Assembly: GCF_018403245.1 (NCBI RefSeq)
Contig: NZ_BOSH01000004.1
Coordinates: 1-64,000 of the forward strand
Source: Paenibacillus sp. J2TS4
Lineage (GTDB): Bacteria; Bacillota; Bacilli; Paenibacillales; NBRC-103111
Length of the DNA: 64,000 nucleotides
Reading direction: 5' to 3'
How positions within the stretch are numbered: the stretch's first letter is position 1; the number at the start of each line of letters is the position of its first letter. The position numbers were made by a program, and so were the translations under genes. The notes beneath the pieces were generated by a model. The model saw only the letters and a program-made list of their open reading frames with translations, did not search any database and was not told the origin of the DNA. This document shows positions 33,039 through 42,356 of this stretch, piece after piece.

Positions 33039-34040
33039 ATGAGCGTCACGATCAAAGACATCGCGAGGCTGGCCAACGTGTCACATACTACGGTTTCCAG
33101 GGCGCTCAATGAAAGCCCCTTGATTAACCGGGAGACGAAAGAAAAAATCCAAGAGATTGCCAAGCGACTGCATTACACGCCCAATTACAGCGCCAAAAGT
33201 CTTGTCCTGGATCGTTCTTATAACCTGGGGTTGTTTTTTTCCACCCTAAATGAGGGAACCTCTGCAGGATTCTTTTTCGAATCGGTTCGGGGTGTAAACA
33301 ATGTTGTCAAAGGGTCTTACAATCTTGTCGTCCGGGGAATCGACGATTACAAGGATTACAACGGGATAACGAGAAAAAGCTTCGACGGCGTTCTGGTTAT
33401 GAGCCAAAGCGCGAGGGACGATGAGTTTATCCGCCATCTGCATGAATCCGGGATTCCTTTTGTGGTGCTGAACCGGCATGTAGAAGGATACGGTTCTGTA
33501 AATATCCTGTCAGACGATCGGCAGGGGGCGTTCCAGATTGTACAGTTTTTAATTCATCAGGGACACCGACGAATAGCGATCATTGAAGGAAAAGCCGGGT
33601 TTAAATCGACGCAGGAGCGTAAAAAGGGATATTTGGAAGCTATGGCCGAGCATGATTTACAAATCCGGGAAGAATACCAGGTTCAGGGAAGCTACGATTT
33701 GGAAAGCGGTTATATTCGCATGAAGGATCTATTGAAGCTTCCGGAGCTGCCGACGGCCATTTTTTGTTCCAATGACGATATGGCGGTTGGCGCCATGAAG
33801 GCGGCTCTGGAGTACGGGCTGAAGATTCCCGATGATCTTTCATTAGCCGGCTTCGATGACAACCTGTTCTCGGGATACCTGTCCCCCGCATTGACGACCA
33901 TCAAGAGACCTGTGGAGCAAATGAGCCGCAAAGGGGCGGCCGTTCTGGTTGACCTGATCGAAAGCAAGGATTTGGGCAAGCAGGATACTGTCTATTTGCC
34001 CACTGAATTAATGATCCGGGACTCCGTATCCCGGAGGTAG
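33039..34040 (+). CDS. LacI family transcriptional regulator
   Basis: The 333-residue protein begins MSVTIKDIARLANVSHTTVS, the LacI HTH, with hinge helix YSAKSLVLDR. A periplasmic-binding-like effector domain follows (GFDDNLFSGYLSPALTTIKR). GCAGAGGTGAAACT precedes the ATG at 33039. TTGTTA and TATTGT, 18 bases apart upstream, could be its promoter. First gene of the sugar-acid cluster and presumably its repressor, with gluconate, mannonate or a related acid as inducer (inference). Confidence 0.9.
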   Translation: MSVTIKDIARLANVSHTTVSRALNESPLINRETKEKIQEIAKRLHYTPNYSAKSLVLDRSYNLGLFFSTLNEGTSAGFFFESVRGVNNVVKGSYNLVVRGIDDYKDYNGITRKSFDGVLVMSQSARDDEFIRHLHESGIPFVVLNRHVEGYGSVNILSDDRQGAFQIVQFLIHQGHRRIAIIEGKAGFKSTQERKKGYLEAMAEHDLQIREEYQVQGSYDLESGYIRMKDLLKLPELPTAIFCSNDDMAVGAMKAALEYGLKIPDDLSLAGFDDNLFSGYLSPALTTIKRPVEQMSRKGAAVLVDLIESKDLGKQDTVYLPTELMIRDSVSRR

Positions 34041-34133
34041 AGCAGGGCGCACGCCGTCAGTCCACTGCGTCGCAAACCGGCTATTAACAGCAGCTATAGC
34101 GAGCCGGGGACGCCATCTAAGGAGGAATTCAAT

Positions 34134-35402
34134 ATGGACATTTTACAACAACTGCTTAAGGATATTCCTATTCCGCGAATGGTCCGCATCCGGCAAAAAT
34201 TCGACCGAAGCGTCGTCGAGAATCCGCAGCGGAAGCTGGAGGAAGAGCTGGCCAAGCCGGGCGCTGTTGACGCCATAAAGCCCGGGCAGCAGGTTGCAGT
34301 TGCGGTCGGAAGCCGCGGGGTAGCGAATATCGGCTTGTTTACCAGAACGACGATTGATGCTATTAAGGCCGCCGGCGCCCATCCCTTTATCGTCCCTTGT
34401 ATGGGCAGTCACGGCGGGGCTACGGCAGAAGGGCAGAAGGAAGTGCTGGAGCATCTGGGCGTTACGGAGGAAGCGATGGGAGCTCCGATTCGTTCTTCGA
34501 TGGAGGTTGTCCAAATCGACCAACTTTCGAACGGACTGCCGGTCTATGTAGATAAGTATGCTTATGAAGCAGACGCCATCGTCGTTATTAACCGGGTGAA
34601 GCCGCACACCGCCTTTCGCGGGCCGATTGAGAGCGGGATCATGAAGATGATCTCGATCGGGCTCGGGAAGCAAAAAGGCGCGGAGGCCTGTCATCAGCTC
34701 GGGTTTAAATATATGGCCGAGAATGTGCCGGCCATGGCCGAAATCATGATTGACAAGCTGCCCATCTTGTTCGGAGTGGCGCTCGTCGAGAACGCCTACG
34801 ATGAAACCTGCCGGATTGAAGTGCTTCCGGCCGCTGCAATACGTGAAAGAGAGGAGCAGCTGCTCGTTGAAGCGAAGGAGCGTCTGCCCAAAATTTTGTT
34901 CGAGCAAATCGATGTTCTCCTGATCGACTATATCGGAAAAAATATTAGCGGAGACGGGATGGACCCGAATGTAACCGGACGTTATCCGACCCCCTATGCT
35001 GAAGGAGGACCCGAAGTGTCCAAAATGGTCGTATTCGATCTGACACCGGAAACGAAAGGCAACGCCAACGGGGTCGGTACCGCAGATTTTACGACACAAA
35101 GGCTCGTCGACAAGACGGATCTGAAGGCGACATACGCCAATGGGCTCACTTCGACGGTATGCGCTCCAACCAAGATTGCCACGACGCTGTCCAACCAGCG
35201 GGAGGCGATCAAGGCGGCGGTTAAAACGTGTAATATTCTGGACTATACAAAATGCCGCATGGTCAGAATCCAGGATACACTTCATCTGGGCGAGATCGAA
35301 ATCTCCGTTAACTTGCTGGAGGAAGCCAGAAACCATCCGGATATCGAAATATTGACGGAGCCTTATGAACTGAAATTTGACAGCGAAGGGAATTTGTTCT
35401 AA
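34134..35402 (+). CDS. LarA-family nickel-pincer isomerase, probable sugar-acid 2-epimerase
   Basis: The 422-residue protein is a lactate-racemase (LarA/DUF2088) homologue. Lactobacillus LarA uses H108, H174, K184 (covalent nickel-pincer nucleotide) and H200. Here H93 (CMGSHGGA), H158 (RVKPHTAFRG), K171 (GIMKMISIG) and H187 (EACHQLG) occur with nearly the same spacing. The family racemises or epimerises 2-hydroxy acids, and one studied branch acts on D-gluconate. The next gene is gluconokinase with no space between them, so gluconate/mannonate epimerisation is inferred. AAGGAGGAATTCAAT precedes the ATG. Cofactor genes larB, larC and larE are not in the window. Confidence 0.82.
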   Translation: MDILQQLLKDIPIPRMVRIRQKFDRSVVENPQRKLEEELAKPGAVDAIKPGQQVAVAVGSRGVANIGLFTRTTIDAIKAAGAHPFIVPCMGSHGGATAEGQKEVLEHLGVTEEAMGAPIRSSMEVVQIDQLSNGLPVYVDKYAYEADAIVVINRVKPHTAFRGPIESGIMKMISIGLGKQKGAEACHQLGFKYMAENVPAMAEIMIDKLPILFGVALVENAYDETCRIEVLPAAAIREREEQLLVEAKERLPKILFEQIDVLLIDYIGKNISGDGMDPNVTGRYPTPYAEGGPEVSKMVVFDLTPETKGNANGVGTADFTTQRLVDKTDLKATYANGLTSTVCAPTKIATTLSNQREAIKAAVKTCNILDYTKCRMVRIQDTLHLGEIEISVNLLEEARNHPDIEILTEPYELKFDSEGNLF

Positions 35403-36950
35403 ATGAGTGGAGCTAAACGTTACGTCATTGCCGTCGATCTCGGAACGACAAGCACGAAGACGCTGGTGATTGACCGCGACGGCCGGGTGCTTGCTTCTCA
35501 TTCCATCGAGTATCCGCTGTATACACCCGGTCCTGATCGGGCCGAGCAAGACCCGTTGGAAATTTATCAGGCCTCTGTCCGCGGAATCGGTGAGGTGATC
35601 CGTAAGGCCGACGTTGCCTCCCGGGAAGTGTCCTGTGTGTCATTCAGCTCGGCCATGCACAGCCTTATTGCAGTGGATGCCGAGGCGAATCCGCTCACTC
35701 CTTGTATCACTTGGGCGGACAACCGCAGCGCTTCCTATGCCGATTTATTAAAGAAGGAGTTCGATGGGCATCAGATTTATTTAAGAACCGGGACTCCCAT
35801 TCATCCTATGTCGCCGCTCACCAAGCTGATGTGGATGAAGGATCATCAGCCGGAGATCTACCATCGTGCTTACAAGTTTATCGGCATCAAGGAGTTTGTC
35901 TTCGCACGGCTTTTTGCGCGATATGTCATCGATTACTCTCTGGCCAGCGCTACCGGAATGTTCAATCTCCGCAATCTGGACTGGGACCGTCAGGCGCTGG
36001 AAGCGGCAGGCCTATCGGCGGAGAAGCTGTCCGAGCCGGTACCGACTACCTGTGTGCTCGAAGGGCTGGCGCCTGAGCTTGCTTCGCAGATGGGACTGGA
36101 GCCGGACACTCCGTTTGTGATCGGAGCTTCGGACGGCGTACTCGCGAATCTCGGAGCCGGGGCTTTTGAGCCGGGGGTCTATTCGGTAACTATAGGTACC
36201 AGCGGTGCTGTCCGAGGAGTCGTCCGAGAGCCTCTGACCGATCCTAAAGGCAGGCTGTTCTGCTATGCGCTTAAGGAGGACTTTTGGGTGATCGGAGGGC
36301 CGATAAACAATGGGGGCATCATGTTCCGCTGGGTGCGCGATCAGCTTGCCACGCTGGAAGCGGAGGAAGGCCGCCGCCGAGGAATGGACCCTTACGATTA
36401 TTTAACCGAATTAGCTTCGGAAGCTCCGGCGGGTTCGGGAGGTCTGCTCTTCCTGCCGCTCCTGTTAGGTGAAAGAGCGCCGTATTGGAATGCGAACGCA
36501 AGAGGGGTATTCTTCGGCTTGTCCATGTTCCATGAGAAGAAGCACATGATCCGTTCCGTGCTGGAAGGCGTCGTTTACCGGATTCATTCGGTTGTCGCCG
36601 CTTTGGAGGAAGTCGGAGGACGCACCCGGGAAATTCGTGCCTCAGGCGGGTTTGCGCGCTCCGCTTTTTGGCGGCAGATGATGGCCGATGTGCTGGGCAC
36701 TCCGGTAACGGTGCCGGATTCCATCGAAAGCTCGGGGCTTGGAGCCGCTCAGCTCGGACTGTTGGCCATCGGAGAAGTGAATGATTTCAGCGGAGTGCAT
36801 GATTGGGTGCAGGCGAATCAGCGGCATCAGGTCCATTCCGCCCATTACGAGGTTTACCGCGAATTAACCGAAATTTATATGAGGGTTTACAAGCAGTTGA
36901 CCGGCGAATTTGACGCCATCGCTGCCTTTCAACATAAGCATGCCCATTGA
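35403..36950 (+). CDS. gntK: Gluconokinase (FGGY family)
   Basis: The 515-residue protein is colinear with Bacillus GntK: AVDLGTTSTKTLVIDRDG, SFSSAMHSLIAVD, CITWADNRSASYA, RTGTPIHPMSPLTKLMWM, the catalytic-base region FVIGASDGVLANLGAGA and the ATP site TIGTSGAVRG. It phosphorylates D-gluconate to 6-phosphogluconate. It starts directly after the stop of the isomerase gene (TAAATGAG), so the two are translationally coupled. The product feeds the 6-phosphogluconate dehydrogenase encoded at 38.0 kb. Confidence 0.93.
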   Translation: MSGAKRYVIAVDLGTTSTKTLVIDRDGRVLASHSIEYPLYTPGPDRAEQDPLEIYQASVRGIGEVIRKADVASREVSCVSFSSAMHSLIAVDAEANPLTPCITWADNRSASYADLLKKEFDGHQIYLRTGTPIHPMSPLTKLMWMKDHQPEIYHRAYKFIGIKEFVFARLFARYVIDYSLASATGMFNLRNLDWDRQALEAAGLSAEKLSEPVPTTCVLEGLAPELASQMGLEPDTPFVIGASDGVLANLGAGAFEPGVYSVTIGTSGAVRGVVREPLTDPKGRLFCYALKEDFWVIGGPINNGGIMFRWVRDQLATLEAEEGRRRGMDPYDYLTELASEAPAGSGGLLFLPLLLGERAPYWNANARGVFFGLSMFHEKKHMIRSVLEGVVYRIHSVVAALEEVGGRTREIRASGGFARSAFWRQMMADVLGTPVTVPDSIESSGLGAAQLGLLAIGEVNDFSGVHDWVQANQRHQVHSAHYEVYRELTEIYMRVYKQLTGEFDAIAAFQHKHAH

Positions 36951-36989
36951 TGGATTAATGCTTGACATTCCAATCCCAGGAGGTACACA

Positions 36990-37757
36990 ATGAACTTATT
37001 CGATTTAACCGGTAAAACGGCAGTAGTCATCGGCGGAAACAGCACTTTGGGCGGCGCAATGTCCGTTGCCCTTGGCGGGCACGGCGCGAACGTCGCTATT
37101 GTCGGCCGCAATCAGGAGAAGTCCGAGCAAGTCGTACAGAGCATCCGGGAAGCCGGCGGGCAAGCGAAGAGCTTCACCGCGGACGCTACCAGCGAGGAAG
37201 ATTTGAAGCGGATATTACAGGAAGTGATCGCTTGGACAGGACGGGTGGACGTGCTTATGAACTGTCCGGGTGTTAATAGCGCAACCCCGTTCTTCGAGAT
37301 TACAATGGAAGAATGGGACCGGATTATCGATGTCAATCTGAAGAGTGTTGTACTAGCTTGTCAAATCTTTGGTAAACATATGGTTGACAAAGGAGAAGGC
37401 GGAAGCATCATCAACATTTCCTCAGTTTCGTCCGATCCGCCATTGTCCCGGGTGTTCACTTATTCCGCTTCCAAGGCCGGCGTGAACAGCGTTACGAAGT
37501 ATTTAGCACGGGAATTTGCACCGAGCCGGGTACGGGTTAATGCCATCATTCCCGGATTTTTCCCCGCGGAACAAAATCGCAAGATTTTGTCTGAGGAGCG
37601 CATCGCATCCATTATGGGACATACTCCGATGCAGCGTTTTGGCGAGGCGGAGGAGCTGCAAGGGGCAGCGGTATTCCTGGCTTCGGACAAGGCTTCCAGC
37701 TTTGTGACGGGAGCGTTCATCCGCGTCGACGGCGGTTTCGGAGCGATGACGATATAA
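36990..37757 (+). CDS. SDR oxidoreductase, D-mannonate (fructuronate) reductase-like
   Basis: The 255-residue Rossmann protein has the modified glycine motif VIGGNSTLGGAMSVAL, the NCPG loop, the serine of INISSVSSD and the catalytic YSASK. The segment IIPGFFPAEQNRKIL followed by HTPMQRFGEAEEL resembles the SDR-type D-mannonate oxidoreductases (UxuB/YjmF). These interconvert fructuronate and mannonate with NAD(P). Gluconate 5-dehydrogenases are the nearest alternative. CCCAGGAGG precedes the ATG. Its place after the epimerase and gluconokinase supports action on a six-carbon aldonic or ketoaldonic acid. Confidence 0.82.
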   Translation: MNLFDLTGKTAVVIGGNSTLGGAMSVALGGHGANVAIVGRNQEKSEQVVQSIREAGGQAKSFTADATSEEDLKRILQEVIAWTGRVDVLMNCPGVNSATPFFEITMEEWDRIIDVNLKSVVLACQIFGKHMVDKGEGGSIINISSVSSDPPLSRVFTYSASKAGVNSVTKYLAREFAPSRVRVNAIIPGFFPAEQNRKILSEERIASIMGHTPMQRFGEAEELQGAAVFLASDKASSFVTGAFIRVDGGFGAMTI

Positions 37758-37770
37758 TTGAATGGGATGG

Positions 37771-37804
37771 ATATAACCGGGAAAGGACTCTTTTCCGGTT
37801 ATAT
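37771..37804 (+). terminator. Hairpin after the SDR gene
   Basis: ATATAACCGG and CCGGTTATAT are exact inverted repeats around 14 bases, directly before repeat copy B, whose first bases it shares. There is no clear U-tract, so termination is uncertain. Confidence 0.5.
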
Positions 37805-37994
37805 ACTCGGCACTAAAGAATTCAAAGCTCATGAAGTGGAGAAAGAAAGATGCTTCCAGGGCGAGTTTTGGCTTTGTATTCCTTCCATCCGAAGGCCGAT
37901 CAAATAAATAAGGAATACAAAACAAGATGTTTGAAGCTTCGGAGGCACTTTCCTTCGGAACGGAATGATCGCTTTCTTTAGTGCAACTTATATA
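37800..37994 (+). repeat. Palindromic repeat element, copy B
   Basis: Nearly identical to copy C through the core from TGGAGAAAGAAAGATGCTTC to GATCGCTTTCTTTAGTGC. Terminal GCACTAAAG and CTTTAGTGC are inverted. Internally TTTGTATTCCT pairs with AGGAATACAAA. It ends 32 bases before the 6-phosphogluconate dehydrogenase start and has the same orientation as copies A and C. Confidence 0.88.
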
Positions 37995-38026
37995 GCTAAC
38001 ATGATTTTTTAGAAGGGAGAACGAAT

Positions 38027-39436
38027 ATGTCTAAACAACAAATAGGCGTCATCGGATTAGCCGTCATGGGCAAAAATCTGGCATTGAACATTGAAAGCAG
38101 AGGGTTTACCGTCTCTGTCTTTAACCGGTCTCCGGAAAAGACGAAGGAGCTGCTGGCGGAATCCCCGGGCAAAAACCTCTTTGGTACATACAGCATGGAG
38201 GAATTTGTGCAATCGCTGGAGGTTCCCCGCAAAATTTTAATTATGGTCAAAGCCGGCGAACCGACGGACGCCATGATCGATCAACTCGTTCCTCTTCTCG
38301 ATAAGGGAGATATTCTGATCGATGGGGGCAACGCCTACTTCCCGGATACTCAAAGAAGAAACAAAGCTCTCGAAGAACGCGGCATTCGCTTTATCGGGGC
38401 GGGCGTTTCCGGAGGAGAAGAGGGGGCGCTGAAAGGGCCGGCAATTATGCCGGGGGGGCAAGAGGACGCCTATCATCTCGTCGAGCCGATTCTGACTTCC
38501 ATCTCTGCCAAAGTAAACGGAGATCCATGCTGTACTTATATCGGACCCGACGGCGCTGGACATTACGTCAAGATGGTACACAATGGAATCGAGTATGGGG
38601 ATATGCAGCTTATTTGTGAAGCCTATCAACTGCTTAAGGATGTTCTCGGTCTGAGCACGGACGAGCTTCATGAAATTTTCAGCGAATGGAACAAGGGCGA
38701 GCTGGACAGCTACCTGATCGAAATTACGGCCGATATTTTCGGCAAACGCGATCCGGAAACCGGCCAGCCGATGGTCGATGTTATTCTGGATGCGGCCGGA
38801 CAGAAGGGAACGGGGAAATGGACGAGCCAAAGTGCGCTGGATCTCGGCGTTCCGCTGTCTATCATTACCGAGTCGGTATTTGCCCGCTTCCTCTCGGCCA
38901 TGAAGGAAGAGCGAGTAGCAGCCAGCCAGGTGCTGAGCGGACCGGCCTCCCAGCCATTTGACGGAGACCGTCAGGCGTTTATTGAGGATGTTCGCAAAGC
39001 TCTTTATGCCAGCAAAATTATTTCCTACGCTCAAGGATTCGCTCAGATGAGAGCGGCCTCCGAAGAGTACAACTGGGATTTGAAGTATGGCAATATTGCC
39101 ATGATTTTCCGCGGGGGCTGCATCATCCGTGCGGCGTTCCTGCAGAATATTAAAGACGCATACGACCGTCAACCAGAGCTCAAAAACCTGCTGCTTGATC
39201 CGTACTTTAAAGAAGTCGTCGAAAGCTATCAGGACTCCTGGAGAAAAGTGATCGCGAAGGCCGTTTCCCGGGGAATTCCTGTCCCGTCTTTCGCCTCGGC
39301 TCTGTCTTACTACGACAGCTACCGTACGGCAAGATTGCCGGCTAATCTGCTGCAGGCACAAAGGGATTACTTCGGAGCGCATACATTCCAACGCGTGGAT
39401 AAAGAAGGTTCCTTCCACTTCCAGTGGATGGATTAA
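38027..39436 (+). CDS. gndA: 6-phosphogluconate dehydrogenase, NADP-dependent, decarboxylating
   Basis: The 469-residue product has the same length and order as Bacillus GndA (YqjI). It has an N-terminal Rossmann motif [18 protein letters not shown], the NADP-type arginine in VFNRSPEKT, the substrate signature [33 protein letters not shown] and the helical C-terminal dimer domain ending [15 protein letters not shown]. It oxidises 6-phosphogluconate to ribulose-5-phosphate and CO2. AGAAGGGAGA precedes the ATG. Cotranscription with the gluconate cluster is possible but repeat B and a hairpin lie between. Confidence 0.95.
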   Translation: MSKQQIGVIGLAVMGKNLALNIESRGFTVSVFNRSPEKTKELLAESPGKNLFGTYSMEEFVQSLEVPRKILIMVKAGEPTDAMIDQLVPLLDKGDILIDGGNAYFPDTQRRNKALEERGIRFIGAGVSGGEEGALKGPAIMPGGQEDAYHLVEPILTSISAKVNGDPCCTYIGPDGAGHYVKMVHNGIEYGDMQLICEAYQLLKDVLGLSTDELHEIFSEWNKGELDSYLIEITADIFGKRDPETGQPMVDVILDAAGQKGTGKWTSQSALDLGVPLSIITESVFARFLSAMKEERVAASQVLSGPASQPFDGDRQAFIEDVRKALYASKIISYAQGFAQMRAASEEYNWDLKYGNIAMIFRGGCIIRAAFLQNIKDAYDRQPELKNLLLDPYFKEVVESYQDSWRKVIAKAVSRGIPVPSFASALSYYDSYRTARLPANLLQAQRDYFGAHTFQRVDKEGSFHFQWMD

Positions 39437-39726
39437 TCGGCGTCGATTAGTCCATAGCCGGCCTCTCGAAGCCAGCTTTTAATACTATCCAATTCTTGAT
39501 CGTATACCGGACGGCCATGAATAAACATCATCGCCGTTTCGGCAAAATAATGAAAGTTCTTCAACAAGCGTGGTTGAGGCAGGTCCAGCAATTTAGGGTC
39601 GCCCTCAGCCACCTTTTTTTTAATCCATTCGAGCATCCAGATGACGTCATCTTTGCATAAAGGATGGTTAGGGTGTAAAATTTGCTCCAGCCTGCGGCTC
39701 GAAGGGTTGGGATGTGACGACAGCAT
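39433..39726 (-). CDS. Conserved hypothetical protein, 97 residues
   Basis: A small soluble protein ([40 protein letters not shown]) with predicted helices and no signal peptide. Its last codons overlap the end of gndA on the opposite strand by four bases. AAAGGAGCTGGCCTT precedes the ATG, a convincing site. I do not recognise the family. Function unknown. Confidence 0.72.
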   Translation of the reverse strand: MLSSHPNPSSRRLEQILHPNHPLCKDDVIWMLEWIKKKVAEGDPKLLDLPQPRLLKNFHYFAETAMMFIHGRPVYDQELDSIKSWLREAGYGLIDAD

Positions 39727-39926
39727 AAGGCCAGCTCCTTTACAGAGTTTACAATTAATGGTTGTGTATAGCTAGTCTATTCACATCCTTGCTGTAAACA
39801 TGTTAATTTATTCATAGCTGTAAAAATAAAATATGCAAAAAGCAATGGAAGAGCGGCTCATATAAAATACAGCTGTTGTTCATGTATATTTAAGAAGTAA
39901 AAGAATTTCAGCAAAGGGGCAAGAGG

Positions 39927-40442
39927 ATGAAATACAGCAATTTGGTATTGATTGGATTTATGGGTACGGGTAAAAGTACGGTCGGATTAGCCTTATCCGG
40001 AAAGCTTGGCTGGTCATTCGTCGATGTGGATGCAAAAATCGAAGAGAAAGAGGGACGGACGATCCCTGAAATGTTTGCACAGAATGGGGAGGCTTATTTC
40101 AGACAGGTGGAAACCGCGGTCATTGCAGACATTATGCAGCAGAACCGGCAAATTGTGTCGATGGGAGGCGGAGCGGTGCTGGCCGCCGGGAACCGGGCCA
40201 GGATGAGCAGCAATGGCCTGGTCATAGCCCTGTCTGCATCAGTTGAAACGATAATCGAGAGGGTACGGGCGGACCAAAACCGGCCTCTGCTTCAGGGAAA
40301 TCTGGAGGAAAGAGTCGCCTCTTTAATGGAACAGCGTAAAAATGCATACGATTTTGCCGATATACATATTAACACTGACAATATGCCGGTGCAGGACATT
40401 GTTGCAGCTATTCTGAAGGCCGGCGGTTGGGGAGGGGAGTAA
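39927..40442 (+). CDS. aroK: Shikimate kinase
   Basis: The 171-residue P-loop kinase has Walker A GFMGTGKST (residues 10-18), the shikimate-binding DVDAKIEEKEGRTIPEMF, FRQVETAVI and the GGGA motif MGGGAVLA, and the lid arginines in ADQNRPLLQG. It phosphorylates shikimate at the 3-hydroxyl in aromatic amino acid synthesis. The next step enzyme (aroA) is encoded 600 bases downstream on the same strand, separated by a rhodanese gene on the other. AAGGGGCAAGAGG precedes the ATG. Confidence 0.93.
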   Translation: MKYSNLVLIGFMGTGKSTVGLALSGKLGWSFVDVDAKIEEKEGRTIPEMFAQNGEAYFRQVETAVIADIMQQNRQIVSMGGGAVLAAGNRARMSSNGLVIALSASVETIIERVRADQNRPLLQGNLEERVASLMEQRKNAYDFADIHINTDNMPVQDIVAAILKAGGWGGE

Positions 40443-40446
40443 GCTC

Positions 40447-40740
40447 TTAGAGCTTCTCCCATTCGAGCATGCCTCCGACCATATTTTTCAGGCCGGTCAC
40501 GCCCATCGCGGACAGATATTCGCATGCTTTGCCGCTGCGGTTGCCACTGCGACATATGACGATAATTTCTTCAGCCGGCTCAATTTCATTGTACCGTTCG
40601 GGCAGTTCTCCGAGCGGGATGTGCTGGATGCCGGGGAGAGCGATTTCGGCCACTTCCTCGTCTTCACGAACATCGAGAAGGCGCAGCTTTTCCCCTTTGG
40701 CGAGGCGTTGTTTCACTTCGGACGGAGTTATAGTATTCAT
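40447..40740 (-). CDS. Single-domain rhodanese-like protein
   Basis: The 97-residue product is one rhodanese domain: LLDVREDEEVAEIALPGIQH and the active-site loop ICRSGNRSGKACEYL with its catalytic cysteine. Such proteins carry sulfane sulfur as a persulfide for sulfur transfer or detoxification. GGAGGATCGTTC lies before the ATG. The gene lies opposite in direction between aroK and aroA; no functional link is visible. Confidence 0.9.
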   Translation of the reverse strand: MNTITPSEVKQRLAKGEKLRLLDVREDEEVAEIALPGIQHIPLGELPERYNEIEPAEEIIVICRSGNRSGKACEYLSAMGVTGLKNMVGGMLEWEKL

Positions 40741-41027
40741 GAACGATCCTCCAGTTCTATAATCGCTTGTTACTTATTATGAATAACGCCGGAACCAATG
40801 TCAAAAGAGAGTCAATCTTGGGTCAATAGGCGTATACTGGGAAGGCACGGAAGGTGTGTGTTCTCGCCAGGAGGCGTTCCTTTAAGGAGAAGATTCCCAA
40901 GCGGATAGGCATATGGTACACTTAAAGCAATTGATTAAGGTTTGCCGCTGATCGGCAACCCAAGTGTTATCCAACCTATGTGACTCAAGCACTACTAATG
41001 ATAAATAAAGAGGGAGAGTTCGACCAG

Positions 41028-42320
41028 ATGAAGGCTATCGTCAAACCTACGCCAGAACTTAAAGGGACTATCAACGCCCTTTCATCCAAAAATTACACTA
41101 CGCGGTACATGCTTGTCGGAGCCTTGGCGGAAGGGACAAGCACTCTGCTTTACCCGGCGCATAGCGAGGACAGCGATGCGATGCGTCGCTGCATCCGAGA
41201 TCTTGGAGCCATCGTTGCCGAGGATGAAGAGAAGATGACTATTACGGGCTTCGGGCGGAATCCGCAGGTAGTCCGTGAGTTAAATGTCGGCAACGCCGGA
41301 GCGGTGCTCCGATTTCTAATGTCGGTTGCCGCCTTTTGCCCGGAGCTTACTTTCGTCAACACTTATCCGGAATCGTTAGGAAAAAGGCCTCATAGCGACT
41401 TGATCACCGCTCTCGAGCAAATGAATGTAAGGGTCGATCATAACGGCGGCAAGCTGCCGATTACTATTTACGGAGGCGAACCCAGAGGAGGAAAAATTTC
41501 CGTTTCAGGGAATGTGAGTTCGCAATTTTTAAGCTCCTTGCTGTTTATGACACCTCTTCTTAAAGAGGACAGTGAAATCGAAGTGCTGCATGATTTGAAA
41601 TCGAAGATCATTGTCGGCCAGACCTTGGAGGTGCTGGAGCAGGCGGGCATTCACATCGAAGCGGCGAGCGATTTAATGCGCTACCGGATACCGGGGGGAC
41701 AGCGTTATAAAGCTCAAGAATATACAATCCAAGGAGATTATCCGGGTTCAGCAGCTATTCTAGCCGCGGCAGCGGTTACGGGATCCGACGTTACGGTTCA
41801 CCGGCTGGAGGAGAACAGCAAGCAGGGAGAACGCGCAGTTGTGGATGTGCTTCGTTCCATGGGAGTTCCGTTAACGCATAAGAACGGGACGGTTCATGTA
41901 CAGGGAATTTCGGCTTTGAAGGCCGGAGAGTTCGATGGAGATCAGTTTACGGATGCCGTTCTGGCGATGGTCGCCGCATCTGTCTTTGCCGAAGGCACAT
42001 CCCGATTTTATAATGTCGAGAATTTGCGTTATAAAGAATGCGATCGGATAACGGACTTTGTTACGGAGCTGAATAAAGCGGGAGCTAACGTCGAAGAGAG
42101 ACAGAGCGAGATTATTGTTCACGGAAAGCCCGAAGGCGTAGAAGGCGGTTTAGAGATCGACGCTCACTACGATCATCGGGTGATTATGGCCCTGACGGTC
42201 GTAGGCTTGCGTTCCAGACAAGGGTTGGTCATCCGCGACGCTCATCATGTTGCCAAATCTTACCCACACTACTTTGAACATTTGCTGTCGTTGGGAGCGC
42301 AAATTGAATTGCAAGATTAA
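41028..42320 (+). CDS. aroA: 5-enolpyruvylshikimate-3-phosphate synthase
   Basis: The 430-residue protein shows the EPSP synthase plan: two inside-out halves, VSGNVSSQFLSSLLF (shikimate-3-phosphate binding), DYPGSAAILAAAAVTGS, and YKECDRITDF near the end. It joins PEP and shikimate-3-phosphate in the step after chorismate-pathway kinase. The usual GNAGT-x-x-R-P loop reads GNAGAVLRF here (A92, F96), and the N-terminal K-S-x-x-N-R motif reads SSKNYTTRY. It therefore belongs to a divergent branch. AGAGGGAGAG precedes the ATG at 41028; an upstream ACG/GTG extension is less likely. Confidence 0.9.
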   Translation: MKAIVKPTPELKGTINALSSKNYTTRYMLVGALAEGTSTLLYPAHSEDSDAMRRCIRDLGAIVAEDEEKMTITGFGRNPQVVRELNVGNAGAVLRFLMSVAAFCPELTFVNTYPESLGKRPHSDLITALEQMNVRVDHNGGKLPITIYGGEPRGGKISVSGNVSSQFLSSLLFMTPLLKEDSEIEVLHDLKSKIIVGQTLEVLEQAGIHIEAASDLMRYRIPGGQRYKAQEYTIQGDYPGSAAILAAAAVTGSDVTVHRLEENSKQGERAVVDVLRSMGVPLTHKNGTVHVQGISALKAGEFDGDQFTDAVLAMVAASVFAEGTSRFYNVENLRYKECDRITDFVTELNKAGANVEERQSEIIVHGKPEGVEGGLEIDAHYDHRVIMALTVVGLRSRQGLVIRDAHHVAKSYPHYFEHLLSLGAQIELQD

Positions 42321-42356
42321 GAGCGGAATTATTAATTAAAGAAGAGTTGATAACGA

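Noticed and set aside
34143..35549. 468-codon minus-strand frame opposite the LarA-family gene
   Set aside because: The plus-strand gene has clear catalytic residues and a strong ribosome binding site; the antisense frame has no recognisable domain.
38237..39418. 393-codon minus-strand frame opposite gndA
   Set aside because: It is a shadow of the highly conserved gndA reading frame.
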